The notes: generated by a model not told the origin, from the sequence alone. 64,000 nt of DNA from Rhizobium sp. R711 (GCF_002211365.1 NZ_LOKZ01000007.1:1-64000), one strand, 5' to 3'; shown: positions 53,934 through 62,773, counted from the first letter of the stretch. Program-made: numbers and translations.

Positions 53934-54380
53934 TTAGAGCTCACTTGAAAACGTTGCCAGCAGCGAAATGAACTTCGGCCGCATCTTTTTCGGGACCGCG
54001 AGAAAGGCGTCCACCAGCCGCTGGCCCTCATCGGTGGCGACGAACTCTTCCCGGACGGCCGCCTTCCGGTCCAATTCACAATTGCCAAGTGTCGAGCGGG
54101 GCCCCAGGCTTTCGAAGAAATAGGTGATCGGCGTCTCGAGAACATGGGCGATCTCGTAAAGGGTCGACGAGCTTACCCGGTTTGCGCCTCGCTCGTACTT
54201 CTGGATCTGCTGAAACGACACGCCGACAGCAGCGCCAAGCGCCGTTTGAGACAACCTGAGTTGCTGCCGGCGCTTCTTGATGCGCTTGCCGACTTCTATA
54301 TCGGCAATGTTCTGGGCGTTTGTTTCACGGGTGGCATCGGTAGGGGTCGATGCGACATCAGCCAATGGTTTCTGCAACAT
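53934..54380 (-). CDS. XRE-family transcriptional regulator 2
   Basis: A 148-residue regulator with a classical helix-turn-helix at about 35-85: IGVGKRIKKRRQQLRLSQTAL-type sequence (VGKRIKKRRQQLRLSQTALG), AVGVSFQQIQKYERGANRVS, STLYEIAHVLETPITYFFE. The open frame extends to 54602 but ATG 54380 has GGGAG at a good distance and the regulator's own sequence begins near it. The C-terminal 50 residues are outside the DNA-binding domain. Likely represses genes in this region. Confidence 0.75.
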   Translation of the reverse strand: MLQKPLADVASTPTDATRETNAQNIADIEVGKRIKKRRQQLRLSQTALGAAVGVSFQQIQKYERGANRVSSSTLYEIAHVLETPITYFFESLGPRSTLGNCELDRKAAVREEFVATDEGQRLVDAFLAVPKKMRPKFISLLATFSSEL

Positions 54381-54681
54381 AAAAGCGCTCCCGCTGGCCA
54401 GACAAGCTGGCAACCAGAAGCCGGGGAGGTGAAAAACCGTCAAGCTGGCGGCCCCGTGGTCTTTAGCGCGAACGCCTCTTGCATACGCCACAGGCTCCCC
54501 GACGAATTGGTCGCGAAGAATACGCTCTAACAATGAGCAATAAGCTTGAATGGGGTTTCCACGCCCCAAGGCGATTGCATCGCCTGAGTTGTAGTCTATC
54601 AACAGGATTCACGTTTGCAAAGAACTTTAGGAGCGTGTCCTAACATTAGCGCATGTATTGGCCGACCGATCTGTCGGGTCG
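54381..54681. other. Intergenic stretch before the quorum-sensing genes
   Basis: About 300 bases upstream of the second XRE gene, on the minus strand side of the luxR-luxI cluster. The XRE promoter should be here. No supported gene. Confidence 0.4.
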
Positions 54682-54891
54682 TCAGGGTTCGTCTGAACGC
54701 ATCGTCCGTTTCGTCTCCTCGACAATCATGCGCAGCAGATAGCGAACGAAATGCAGGTCGTCGTTCGGGGGATACCGAAGACAGATCTCGTCGATGATTC
54801 TCAGCAGTTGCGCAGTCTCCTCATGAACGGTCGCGATCGCGAAGCGTCGGGCGTCGCCGTCATCCAGCAGGGATTTCCTGCGACGGACCAC
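54682..54891 (-). CDS. Small protein downstream of luxI
   Basis: A 69-residue open frame starting at GTG 54891, 15 bases after the luxI stop. It is charged and helical (ARRFAIATVHEETAQLLRII, PPNDDLHFVRYLLRMIVEET, shown in part) with no clear ribosome-binding site. Small genes co-transcribed with luxI-type genes occur in rhizobia (for example cinS), but similarity to them cannot be judged here. Could be a spurious frame. Confidence 0.45.
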   Translation of the reverse strand: MVRRRKSLLDDGDARRFAIATVHEETAQLLRIIDEICLRYPPNDDLHFVRYLLRMIVEETKRTMRSDEP

Positions 54892-54906
54892 CGCGCGGCA
54901 CCAACG

Positions 54907-55539
54907 CTACGCAGCGGTCGGGGGACGCTGCGCAGTGGCACTGCCGTCACGCCCCCAAACCAACAGGGATTGCCTGATACCGTGTGTTTGCTGATGCTGC
55001 GAAAGAAGGTCCGGCGGTATGCTTGAGGAGACGATCTCAACCCGGTCACCATTGCCGAGCGCAACGGTACTCAGACGTTTTACGGGATATCCGCGCCGCT
55101 GCATCATGTCGACAAGAGGCGTGTAGGTGACGAAGACAATTTCGCTGGCGTTAAGGTGCACAAGGCATTCGAGGACGCCCGTCATCAAGAGGTCAGCGGC
55201 AGAATGACCGCCTGCCGAGGGCGCATCGAGTGCCGTTGCGCAGCGGCTCCACTCGAATATGAGGGACCCCGAGGGCAGCAGTCTGGCCGACAAATGGCGG
55301 CTCAGGCTTCTCGCGAAATGCGGGCGTGTCGTTGGAAGCAACCTTGAATATCCAATAATTCTGTCGCCGTGAACGAGAACGGCATGAATGGCATCGGCCC
55401 TGTCATATTGATCCCGTTCGCGGCCATCTTGTCTGCGAAGCTCTTCCCAACCCAGTTGCTCCACGAACCTTCGGTGCCGGAAAAGCCAGACGCGCTCCAT
55501 CAGCTCCGGGTCGTCTGCCTCACGAATAATTCTCAACAT
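54907..55539 (-). CDS. Acyl-homoserine-lactone synthase (LuxI type)
   Basis: A 210-residue AHL synthase using SAM and acyl-ACP. The invariant residues are present at the expected spacing: RHRRF with Arg21 and Phe25, LGWEEL with Trp31, GRERDQYDRAD with Glu41, Asp43 and Asp46, GYSRLLPT with Arg65, and FEWSRCA with Glu96 and Arg99. GGAGG precedes ATG 55539. It lies 75 bases downstream of luxR on the same strand, so both may be co-transcribed. AHL control of conjugation is well known in rhizobial plasmids; the acyl chain cannot be predicted. Confidence 0.93.
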   Translation of the reverse strand: MLRIIREADDPELMERVWLFRHRRFVEQLGWEELRRQDGRERDQYDRADAIHAVLVHGDRIIGYSRLLPTTRPHFARSLSRHLSARLLPSGSLIFEWSRCATALDAPSAGGHSAADLLMTGVLECLVHLNASEIVFVTYTPLVDMMQRRGYPVKRLSTVALGNGDRVEIVSSSIPPDLLSQHQQTHGIRQSLLVWGRDGSATAQRPPTAA

Positions 55540-55614
55540 TGCAAAGCCTCCGCGTGCACCTGATGAGGATGCAACCGCGGATAATCAAAATCTATTCGTA
55601 AAATGTCGTATTTT

Positions 55615-56343
55615 TCAGCGCAGCAAGCCTCTGCGAAACGCTTCCGCCATGAGTTCGGCGCGGTTGGCGGCGCCAAGCTTGCGCTGAAGGTTACGGATGT
55701 GGGCCTGGATCGTGCGGGGAGACCGACCGGACATGGCCCCGATTTCGCGATCGGTCTTGCCTGAGGCGCACCATGTCAGGCATTCGCTCTCGGTTTTCGT
55801 GACTGCGAGATCTTCCAGTGGTCGGACAGGCAACGCGGCAAGGGCGAGCAGACGACGGTGTGCGTGCGTCGCGACGAACTCCAACAGCGTGACCTCTTGA
55901 GGCGTGAGTTTCGGGCGCCTGCCTGCAACCGAAAAGACGCCAGCCATGCCGTGCTGCGAGTGAAGTGGGATGGTTACCCCGTCGACGAGACCAAAATCGC
56001 TCGCTTCGTCCATGATCCGCCTCGACTTCGAGGACAGGTTCTGCAACTTCAGCGATTTCGACCAAACCATCGGGCGTCCGGACAGCCGAACAAAACGCAC
56101 GACCGGGTCGGCGTGGAAATAGTTGAGTTTCAGATAGCGTTCAAACCAGGGGCTCGGCCAGTTCTCCCCAATGAAGTAGGAGTCGAGCCTCTCATGGGCG
56201 AGCGGCAGGAATGCGGCCGCAAAGTGCTCCACGCCAAGCTGGCGCGTTGCTCCCTCAACGGCAGCCATCAACTGGCCTCTATCGACCGTTCCATCGGAAG
56301 CATCCAGGAAATCCGTCAGAATTGTTATCGGGAACAGGCTCAT
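55615..56343 (-). CDS. LuxR-family AHL-responsive regulator
   Basis: About 242 residues with an N-terminal autoinducer-binding domain and a C-terminal LuxR helix-turn-helix (VTKTESECLTWCASGKTDRE, MSGRSPRTIQAHIRNLQRKL). The ligand pocket residues of this family (Trp, Tyr, Asp, Pro, Trp) fall at W66, Y70, D79, P80 and W94 with exactly the spacing of TraR (57, 61, 70, 71, 85). ATG 56343 is chosen because a palindrome lies directly upstream; GTG 56358 is the alternative and would put that palindrome immediately before the start. Receptor for the LuxI product next to it. Confidence 0.92.
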   Translation of the reverse strand: MSLFPITILTDFLDASDGTVDRGQLMAAVEGATRQLGVEHFAAAFLPLAHERLDSYFIGENWPSPWFERYLKLNYFHADPVVRFVRLSGRPMVWSKSLKLQNLSSKSRRIMDEASDFGLVDGVTIPLHSQHGMAGVFSVAGRRPKLTPQEVTLLEFVATHAHRRLLALAALPVRPLEDLAVTKTESECLTWCASGKTDREIGAMSGRSPRTIQAHIRNLQRKLGAANRAELMAEAFRRGLLR

Positions 56344-56359
56344 CGAATTCGCTCGCACA

Positions 56360-56374
56360 TTGATCTCAGATCAA
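56360..56374. promoter_or_regulatory. Palindrome upstream of luxR
   Basis: TTGATCTCAGATCAA is a perfect 15-base palindrome with one central base, 17 bases before ATG 56343. It is shorter than a classic 18-20-base lux box and shares only its symmetry. Its place near the start suggests autoregulation of the luxR-luxI unit. Confidence 0.5.
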
Positions 56375-56723
56375 CAGCTGCTCTGGCCAACTTGTTAACG
56401 TGAGGCGGTTGCAACATCCATGATGCTACTGATGCTTGTACACCTCAACGGGCAGGACGTAAATCTCACCGTGTTTGCGGCGCGCGCTGGCCGGCTGTCG
56501 CACGAGCGTTCCAGCGATCGTCAAAAACCTGCAGGAGACACAGGTGGTCGCCTTTTTGAGATCGGCTCGGCCGACATCCGCGTGAGGACAACCCCGCGCT
56601 AGCCCTGGCGGCGCGAGGCATGGCGCAATCTCGTCGGGCCTCTTTGCCCTACACCAGCCAACAAGCCTTGCAGGGCGGAGTTATCGGGCCGTAAGGATGA
56701 TCTCATCCGGCGCTTAAAGCCGG
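56375..56723. other. Intergenic region between the PhyH-like gene and luxR
   Basis: About 350 bases. It must hold the luxR promoter and the 3' end of the PhyH-like gene. A 60-codon plus-strand frame here lacks a ribosome-binding site and protein-like composition and is not called. Confidence 0.4.
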
Positions 56724-57686
56724 TTACCGGATCACTGGCTCACCATGATAGCGGCGCTTTGAGGGTTTCGACACGCCGAATCCGACTTCCATCATAAGAC
56801 GCGGTGTATGCTTTGCGAGCGTTCCCATATGGAATCCGAAGGGGTCCTCGACAAAGCCCGTGCCCGCCTTTCCGGTCATCGTGACGGCATTCTGCTCGCC
56901 ATAAAAGCCCAGCACCTCCTCGGCTGAATGTCCGACGAGCAATGTCAATTGGTGCTTCAGCCGCCGGCGGTTGTGACTGCCTTTGACATAGACGTGGGGG
57001 CCGGCATCCGCATCGACGTCTGACAGGTAGAAGAAGAACTTCAGCATGCGCCAGTCATCGAGATCGAAATGAAACTTGAACGAGGCGCGGCTGAGGTCGG
57101 CTTCCGAAGCCGACTTGGTCGGAAAGCTCCACCAGGTTCGCGTGGTAATCAGTTTCGCCTCGCCGCCGAGATAATGTCTTGCAATGTCGATGAGCAGCGG
57201 GTCCTGCTGGACGGCGACTGCTGCCTTGCATTGCAGCACCCGCTCGAAATGGTGGCCGCTCAACAAGGTGCGTCCGAAGCGGCGTTCCGCTTCCGCGTGG
57301 TCCTCGGCCAGAAACTCAAGGCCGCGCTCGAAATTGCCAAAACACGGGGTTTCGCGCGCAAATGTCGCGATTTCCTGCTGGATCTCCGGGGGTAGATCGA
57401 GGCCGGAAAAGATGCCTGTCCGTCTCAATTCCGCAGCGACGTCCTGTGCCTTGATATCGCCAAATATTGACGCCGACTTTGTCGACGGCGGAACCGACCG
57501 CGCCGTCAGCCAATGTGCCCGGCGAAATGGTATCGTGCGGGCCAGAACGAACATCGGCAACCAGGCGGGGTTTTCCCGCAAATCCGTCAGGTAGGTCGGC
57601 ACGCGCGCTGCCATGCGGCGCAGAGGCCCCCCTGTGCGGGCAATTGCTTCGAGGTCTTTGGGTCTGGAATTCGGCGTATCAAGCAT
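56724..57686 (-). CDS. PhyH-like Fe(II)/2-oxoglutarate dioxygenase
   Basis: A 320-residue oxygenase of the phytanoyl-CoA dioxygenase type. The metal ligands are visible: FKFHFDLDDWRMLKFFFY carries H-x-D and GPHVYVKGSHNRRRL the second part of the fold, with FGFHMGTLAKHTPRLMMEV supplying the distal His and the Arg that binds 2-oxoglutarate. The N-terminal 90 residues are an extra basic region. AAGGA precedes ATG 57686. It lies directly upstream of luxR on the same strand, so quorum control is possible. Substrate unknown; candidates are a surface sugar, lipid or small signal. Confidence 0.8.
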   Translation of the reverse strand: MLDTPNSRPKDLEAIARTGGPLRRMAARVPTYLTDLRENPAWLPMFVLARTIPFRRAHWLTARSVPPSTKSASIFGDIKAQDVAAELRRTGIFSGLDLPPEIQQEIATFARETPCFGNFERGLEFLAEDHAEAERRFGRTLLSGHHFERVLQCKAAVAVQQDPLLIDIARHYLGGEAKLITTRTWWSFPTKSASEADLSRASFKFHFDLDDWRMLKFFFYLSDVDADAGPHVYVKGSHNRRRLKHQLTLLVGHSAEEVLGFYGEQNAVTMTGKAGTGFVEDPFGFHMGTLAKHTPRLMMEVGFGVSKPSKRRYHGEPVIR

Positions 57687-57923
57687 TTGATATCCTTATG
57701 CATTCGTGGTTGTCCACGGCCTTTTTTATCCCCGCGCCCCACGTTAAGGGTAAGCAGTTCTGGTCTATAATGCAACGCAGCATCCCTATGTTTGCAATGC
57801 GGCGAATTGAGTTTGAGTTGTCATCGCTGGCCACCGCAGGCGGGCTCGACTGCAGCAAATCTACATGCCCTGCGCAGTCTTTGGTTGCCATGTCAGATGC
57901 GGGCATAAACCTAACAAGTGTCA

Positions 57924-58202
57924 TTAGTCAGCTCTCGAGAGAGCGAACGAGCCGGGCGTCTTCCCAAAATCGACTGCAGCAAGATCTCCTGGTTTGAAGG
58001 CTCTCGAGAGGGATAGAGGCTGGTTCTCGGCGGCAGGTTTCGGCGCAACGGTGATCGCTGCGCGTAGCTTGCTGTAGGCGTAGACGCCGACCAGCAACAT
58101 CGCCAGGGTCGCCAGCAGCGCCCACCAGATAGCATGAGGCCGACGAAACCGATGAGGCGTGGTGCGAAGGTCCAGGTCTCGATGGTCGTTGTCGGTGATC
58201 AT
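57924..58202 (-). CDS. Small membrane protein of unknown function
   Basis: A 92-residue protein: a basic cytoplasmic N-terminus (TDNDHRDLDLRTTPHRFRRP), one membrane helix (AIWWALLATLAMLLVGVYAY) and a 40-residue periplasmic tail. GAGGAGG at ideal distance before ATG 58202 shows it is a real gene. Two copies of a GCTCTCGAGAG sequence in the tail encode the repeated peptide LSRA. Function unknown. Confidence 0.7.
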   Translation of the reverse strand: MITDNDHRDLDLRTTPHRFRRPHAIWWALLATLAMLLVGVYAYSKLRAAITVAPKPAAENQPLSLSRAFKPGDLAAVDFGKTPGSFALSRAD

Positions 58203-58482
58203 TTAACCTCCTCGGGGTTCGTAAGGAGCCAACGCGATAGGGTGCGATGGGTTCCGACCATGGGACTTCAGTCTCAGCCGGTGACGGGACGACGGCGCGC
58301 CATCAAAGGCTCCTCGCTTTGGCCGACGATATCAAGGGCTATCAGACCATGGTCCGACGGATATGGGACCTCCGCCCGATGTGCGATCCGCGTTTACTGT
58401 CTAACTATCGACTCGGCCCCCGACGAGTCCCGTCAACCCCGTGTTGATTGGCTCGATTATCTTGATCTGTTTGGAGAAAGCG

Positions 58483-59112
58483 ATGCGTATTTCAACCTTG
58501 GCGTCCGTGGCGATCCTTTCGCTGTCGGTTGCCGCAAGTCCCTTGACGATTGCCGGCGTCGATATCGCCGCGATGGCAAAGGATGGCGGCAATGGTGGTG
58601 GTAACGGTGGCGGAAATGGTGGCGGGAACAGCAATGGCGGTGGAAGCAACGCCGACCATGGTAGCACCAATAGCAGCGACAAGTCTCATGGTGGCGTAAA
58701 GGGCAAATCCGGTGAGGCGGGCAGCAAGTCCCGGTCTGCAAAGGCCGATACGACCGGGACCCTCACCAAGGAAAAGAATGCCTCGGCGCAGCTTGCAGGC
58801 CTGAGCTCCCTGAAGCGGAGCTACAAGGCCTACATGCACACGTCAGACCCACGCATGACGGCGATTGCCGCCTATGCGATGGCCTATGCCCAGTACGAAA
58901 TCGACAACGGAACGGAGCCGTCTGTGAATGATCCGATCCTCGGAGACGAGGCTCTGGAGGATGCGCTGGCCTCGGCAACGAAGACTGGCGAGGTCAGCCC
59001 TGCCGTTCTTGCTCAAGCCAAGACGATCCTCGGGGTTGGCGATGCTCATGGAAAGATCGACGAGATCCGCCAGTCGTTGGAGACGTCCGCGTCGCAGACG
59101 CCCGACGAATAA
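58483..59112 (+). CDS. Secreted Gly/Asn-rich protein
   Basis: A 209-residue exported protein. After a signal peptide (LASVAILSLSVAASPLTIAG) and about 10 residues comes a low-complexity run of GGNGGGN-type repeats (about 35-52), then a Ser/Lys-rich stretch, and a C-terminal helical domain (about 100-209) with AQLAGLSSLKRSYKAYMHTS and AYAMAYAQYEID. GGAGAAAG precedes ATG 58483. Similar exported Gly-rich proteins occur in rhizobia near surface genes; the role is unknown. Confidence 0.7.
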   Translation: MRISTLASVAILSLSVAASPLTIAGVDIAAMAKDGGNGGGNGGGNGGGNSNGGGSNADHGSTNSSDKSHGGVKGKSGEAGSKSRSAKADTTGTLTKEKNASAQLAGLSSLKRSYKAYMHTSDPRMTAIAAYAMAYAQYEIDNGTEPSVNDPILGDEALEDALASATKTGEVSPAVLAQAKTILGVGDAHGKIDEIRQSLETSASQTPDE

Positions 59113-59432
59113 AGGTCAGGCGGTGCGGTCAGGGAAGCGTCTCTGGCCGCCAGCTGTTCAGGCGTGACCTGATCAATGCACACATCGCCCTTGGCTTTGA
59201 AGCCAAGCCGCTCTGAATTCCCGACGCCTTGGTCACCGGCGGTTGGAGCGCCCCCGTTCGAACCACACGACGAGGCCGATTGTTCGCTCAGACCAGAATC
59301 CTTTAATAAGCATGGAGCTCGACACCTTTAGTGAGCGATGCGCTCGGTTTCATGGCCGCCTTGTTCCCGGGCCCGACCGATAGAGAAGCGGGACGATGTT
59401 GTCAGCTTAGAAGTCGTCTGGAAAGGCGGGAG
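59113..59432. other. Intergenic stretch
   Basis: About 320 bases between the Gly/Asn-rich protein gene and a small minus-strand frame. Nothing coding or structural is supported. Confidence 0.4.
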
Positions 59433-59705
59433 CTACGATCCTCCTTGATCGCTGCCGTTATTCGAAGATGTGATCAGTGGAACGGAGTGTGTAATGGGTT
59501 TGGGATTGCCATTGCTTGTGTCATCGAGCCGCCGTTCGAGTTCCATCCAGCCGATCTTGCCGACGTGGCCAGTCCCCGCGATCAGAAGCTCGGCGGCAAC
59601 GAGCGGGTGTCTTTTGACGAGGCGCACGACCATGCGTGCGATGCCGGCCACCATCGCTTTTTCGACGCCGGTGCGTGCGAACCGTTGAACGGCATAGCGC
59701 TCCAA
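59433..59705 (-). CDS. Small protein of unknown function
   Basis: A 90-residue frame starting at TTG 59705 (no clear ribosome-binding site; ATG 59654 is an alternative). The sequence (MVAGIARMVVRLVKRHPLVA, LLIAGTGHVGKIGWMELERR) looks helical and basic rather than antisense noise. It follows the next small gene by 26 bases on the same strand and may be co-transcribed with it. Not recognised. Confidence 0.4.
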   Translation of the reverse strand: MERYAVQRFARTGVEKAMVAGIARMVVRLVKRHPLVAAELLIAGTGHVGKIGWMELERRLDDTSNGNPKPITHSVPLITSSNNGSDQGGS

Positions 59706-59731
59706 ATAACCGGCATCATCGGGCGCGGCGA

Positions 59732-60097
59732 CTAGTGCACCGCGCCCTGGGAAGGGCGGTCCTTCATGTCCTTGCGCACGCGCTTGGGAAGCGAATCGCG
59801 CGTTGCGGACCTCACCGCTTCCATTGCGGCTTCGGCAGCCTGGCTCATCGCGGTTCCAGCAATTCCGATTGCCCGCTTTCCCTTTCTCGTGCTGCGGCCT
59901 GCTGCATTTGCGACGTCATCGCGTTCGCCAACCAAGACGGCCGCGGCGGCACCGGCTGCTGCCGTCAGAGCTTTGGCAAGAATGCCACGTCCAATGTCGC
60001 TGGCGAGCAACCCCTTGATCAGCGTGGATTTGCGAACGGCTCTGGGTACTTTGTAGCCAGCGATTTTCTTCGGAATGCGGTTCTTCTTTGCCATCAT
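59732..60097 (-). CDS. Small basic protein of unknown function
   Basis: A 121-residue protein with an Arg/Lys-rich N-terminus (AKKNRIPKKIAGYKVPRAVR), a short hydrophobic segment (ILAKALTAAAGAAAAVLV) and a second basic stretch near the end (DSLPKRVRKDMKDR). GGAGACAG precedes ATG 60097. Such short membrane-inserted basic proteins are common and mostly uncharacterised in Rhizobiaceae. Confidence 0.65.
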   Translation of the reverse strand: MMAKKNRIPKKIAGYKVPRAVRKSTLIKGLLASDIGRGILAKALTAAAGAAAAVLVGERDDVANAAGRSTRKGKRAIGIAGTAMSQAAEAAMEAVRSATRDSLPKRVRKDMKDRPSQGAVH

Positions 60098-60388
60098 CTG
60101 TCTCCTATCCGGTGAGCCAGAACGTCCGTTCGTTCGGTTGGTTCCCGGAAAACGCACCATTCACGAATCTTGAGAGAGGACCCGCGGAGGGGTGAAGAAG
60201 TTTCCATCTTGCAGACCATGGAACTGAAGGAAGATCAACGCTCTGGAAAGAGAGCGCAAGTTTCTTGTGAAAGATGACGGATGCGTGGCTTCTATCGCTA
60301 GCTGCCCTCGTTCGGCAGGCGGGTCCTCGCGGCCGCACGCTGGGCTTCGATCCTTGACAAGCAGAGAATGTTTGTGAAGGTTGATGGC

Positions 60389-61102
60389 ATGAGTGAGGTG
60401 GCTGATTGGTTATCTTATACAAGTCCGATCAGTCGGAAAAATGCTGCTGAGGCAGTATTTGAAGATATACGTTCGGCAATCACATCGGGACGGTTGGTGG
60501 TCGGGACACGGCTGCCCGCTGAGGCGCAGCTTGCCTCCCGTTATGGCGTCAGCCGCCCTATTGTCCGCGAAGCGCTCCGCTCCCTTCAGACACTCGGCTT
60601 AACTCAGACTCGCACCGGCAGCGGCACCTATGTCACAACATCGACACCTGGACCGGAGCTGCGTTACGGCGGTTATTCTGCACGCGATTTGATCGAGGCT
60701 CGCCCCTTTATTGAGGTGCCCGCCGCAGGCTGGGCGGCTGTGCGGCGGACAGAGCAGCAGCTCGCGCGTCTGCTTGAGCTTTGCGATCTGATGGACCACG
60801 AAGAAGATCCGTTGAAGTGGGTGAATCTGGACTCTGAATTTCATTCGATGATCGCGGAATCCTCGGGAAATAGCGTCTTCGCCAAGATCGTGACGGACGC
60901 CCGCGATGCGCTCATGCGGCAGTCGGAGCTGGTCAACATGATGGCGCAGCGCCGCGTGGCCTCGAATGTCGAGCACCGTCACATCGTTGAAGCGATTGCG
61001 GCGGGATCCGAAGAGGGGGCCATCGCGGCGATGGAAACGCATCTGGGTCAGGTGAAGCGTGTGGTGACCACGATCATTGGTGAGGATCAACCGCAGCATT
61101 GA
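60389..61102 (+). CDS. ansR: GntR/FadR-family regulator of asparagine/aspartate use (AnsR-like)
   Basis: A 237-residue repressor: a winged-helix N-terminus (IRSAITSGRLVVGTRLPAEA, QLASRYGVSRPIVREALRSL) and an FCD-type C-terminal ligand domain with LDSEFHSMIAESSGN and NVEHRHIVEAIAAG, the His/Asp set that binds an effector. In R. etli the ansR gene encodes a GntR-type repressor of the ansPAB genes, and here the neighbours are an aspartase and an amino-acid permease, so I call it AnsR-like. ATG 60389 has AAGG before it; 60368 is possible. Its 3' end overlaps the aspartase gene by 29 bases, tail to tail. Confidence 0.8.
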   Translation: MSEVADWLSYTSPISRKNAAEAVFEDIRSAITSGRLVVGTRLPAEAQLASRYGVSRPIVREALRSLQTLGLTQTRTGSGTYVTTSTPGPELRYGGYSARDLIEARPFIEVPAAGWAAVRRTEQQLARLLELCDLMDHEEDPLKWVNLDSEFHSMIAESSGNSVFAKIVTDARDALMRQSELVNMMAQRRVASNVEHRHIVEAIAAGSEEGAIAAMETHLGQVKRVVTTIIGEDQPQH

Positions 61103-62501
61103 GAGCGGTGGGCAGGTTGGCCAGCCGCTCCGGCCGTAGTGCCTCGAGCAATTGTTCGGCGGTCAGATATTCATGCTGAAGCACGATTTCGGGTATGGTG
61201 CGTCCCGTTGCCAGCGCCTCGCGGGCAACCTTGGTAGCGGCCTGATAGCCGATCAACGGATTGAGCGCCGTGGCAAGGCCGATCGATTCCTGAAGGCGCT
61301 GCGCCATGAGAGCCGGATTGGCCGCAATGCCGTCGACGCAACGTTCAGCAAGGATATGGCAGGCCGCCGTCAGATGCATGATGCTTTCCGATAGCGAGCG
61401 CACGATGATCGGTTCGAAGGCGTTGAGCTGCAGCTGGCCTGCTTCTGCAGCCATGGTGATAGTGATGTCGTTGCCGATGACGGCAAAAGCCACCTGGTTG
61501 ACCATTTCCGGAATGACCGGATTGACCTTGCCAGGCATGATGCTCGAACCTGCCTGCATGGCTGGCAGCGTAATCTCGCCGATGCCGGCCCGTGGGCCGG
61601 AGGACAAGAGACGCAGATCGTTGCAGGTCTTCGACAGCTTGACCGCGACGCGCTTCAGCACGCCGGAGAGGTGGACAAAGGCGCCGGGATCCTGCGTGGC
61701 CTCGATAAGGTCGCTCGCGGTTACCAGAGGCCGGCCGGTGAGCCGGGCCAGATGAGCGCAGGCGAGCGCCGCATAACCGACAGGTGCATTGAGGCCTGTG
61801 CCGATCGCGGTGGCACCCAGATTGACCTCGTGCAGGAGGGCCGCCGATTCGATCAGGCGCGATCTATCTTCGCCGAGCATGACCGCGAAGGTTCTGAATT
61901 CCTGGCCAAGCGTCATCGGTACCGCGTCCTGCAGTTGCGTGCGACCGACTTTCAGGATGCTGTCGAACTCCTTGGCTTTCCGTTCGAATGCTGCCTGCAA
62001 TGTCTCCATCGCTGCAGCCAGGCCGTCGATGGCTTCGATCACCGCGACATTGACGGCCGTCGGATAGGCATCGTTGGTGGACTGGCTGAGATTGACGTGA
62101 TCGTTCGGATGAAGATGACCATAGTCGCCCTTGGCATGGCCGAGCAGCTCCAGCGCGCGATTGGCGATGACCTCGTTGGCATTCATGTTGGTCGAGGTAC
62201 CGGCACCTCCCTGAATGACATCGACGACGAATTGTTCATGAAGCTCGCCGGCACGGATTTCGCGGCAGGCGCGCACGATGGCATCGAGCCTTTCTTTGCT
62301 GAGCAGACCCAGTTCGTGATTGGCAAGGGCCGCCGCTTCCTTGACGAAGGCAAGACCGCGGACGAGATGTGTGTAGCGCCCGATCGCGGTGCCCGTTACC
62401 TGGAAGTTTTCAACCGCTCGCGCGGTATGCACCCCCCAATAGACATCGGCTGGAATATCCTTTTCGCCCAGTAAATCATATTCGCTTCGCGTCTTGATCA
62501 C
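61074..62501 (-). CDS. ansB: Aspartate ammonia-lyase (aspartase)
   Basis: A 475-residue enzyme of the fumarase/aspartase superfamily releasing ammonia from aspartate to give fumarate. The signature GSSIMPGKVNP (catalytic Ser loop) is intact, as are QGGAGTSTNMNANEV, HPNDHVNLSQSTNDAYPTA and VGRTQLQDAVPMTLGQEF. Aspartases and fumarases are close, but the adjacent ansR-type regulator and permease fit aspartase, as in the R. etli ans operon where aspartase is ansB. It reads away from the permease, with operator-like sites between them. Confidence 0.88.
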   Translation of the reverse strand: MIKTRSEYDLLGEKDIPADVYWGVHTARAVENFQVTGTAIGRYTHLVRGLAFVKEAAALANHELGLLSKERLDAIVRACREIRAGELHEQFVVDVIQGGAGTSTNMNANEVIANRALELLGHAKGDYGHLHPNDHVNLSQSTNDAYPTAVNVAVIEAIDGLAAAMETLQAAFERKAKEFDSILKVGRTQLQDAVPMTLGQEFRTFAVMLGEDRSRLIESAALLHEVNLGATAIGTGLNAPVGYAALACAHLARLTGRPLVTASDLIEATQDPGAFVHLSGVLKRVAVKLSKTCNDLRLLSSGPRAGIGEITLPAMQAGSSIMPGKVNPVIPEMVNQVAFAVIGNDITITMAAEAGQLQLNAFEPIIVRSLSESIMHLTAACHILAERCVDGIAANPALMAQRLQESIGLATALNPLIGYQAATKVAREALATGRTIPEIVLQHEYLTAEQLLEALRPERLANLPTALNAAVDPHQ

Positions 62502-62541
62502 ATTACCCTCCTGCAGTCGAAATCAAGCCATATCTGTCAAG

Positions 62542-62552
62542 CTGTAAGACAG
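62542..62552. promoter_or_regulatory. Operator-like palindrome, copy 1
   Basis: CTGTAAGACAG, within the larger ATCTGTC/GACAGAT inverted repeat (62533-62554), lies 41 bases before the aspartase start. FCD-type GntR regulators typically bind TGTnnnACA-like sites, and this one has the form. Confidence 0.6.
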
Positions 62553-62640
62553 ATCTAAAATCTGTTATCGATTGCCCGGAACCGCGTCAATAAGCCTGAG
62601 CCGGGTTGACCTGCGCCAAACGGTGCGTGTAGAGGAAAAT

Positions 62641-62651
62641 CTGTCATACAG
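62641..62651. promoter_or_regulatory. Operator-like palindrome, copy 2
   Basis: CTGTCATACAG, a near-palindrome related to the site at 62542, followed by a second half-site (TTACAG). It lies about 120 bases before the permease start. Together with copy 1 it could let one regulator control both divergent genes. Confidence 0.55.
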
Positions 62652-62773
62652 CCTTACAGCATTGTCGACGGTGGTCAACTTCGATCGACGGCTTGATGGA
62701 GGCGAACGGCATTCTGTCGGGTGCAAGCGAGCACCTCGGACCTATCCAGGACAAACGGCTCAAGGGAGGAGCA

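Noticed and set aside
57931..58010. Two copies of GCTCTCGAGAG, a possible repeat or binding site
   Set aside because: Both lie inside the small membrane protein gene and encode the same LSRA peptide, so the coding sequence explains them.
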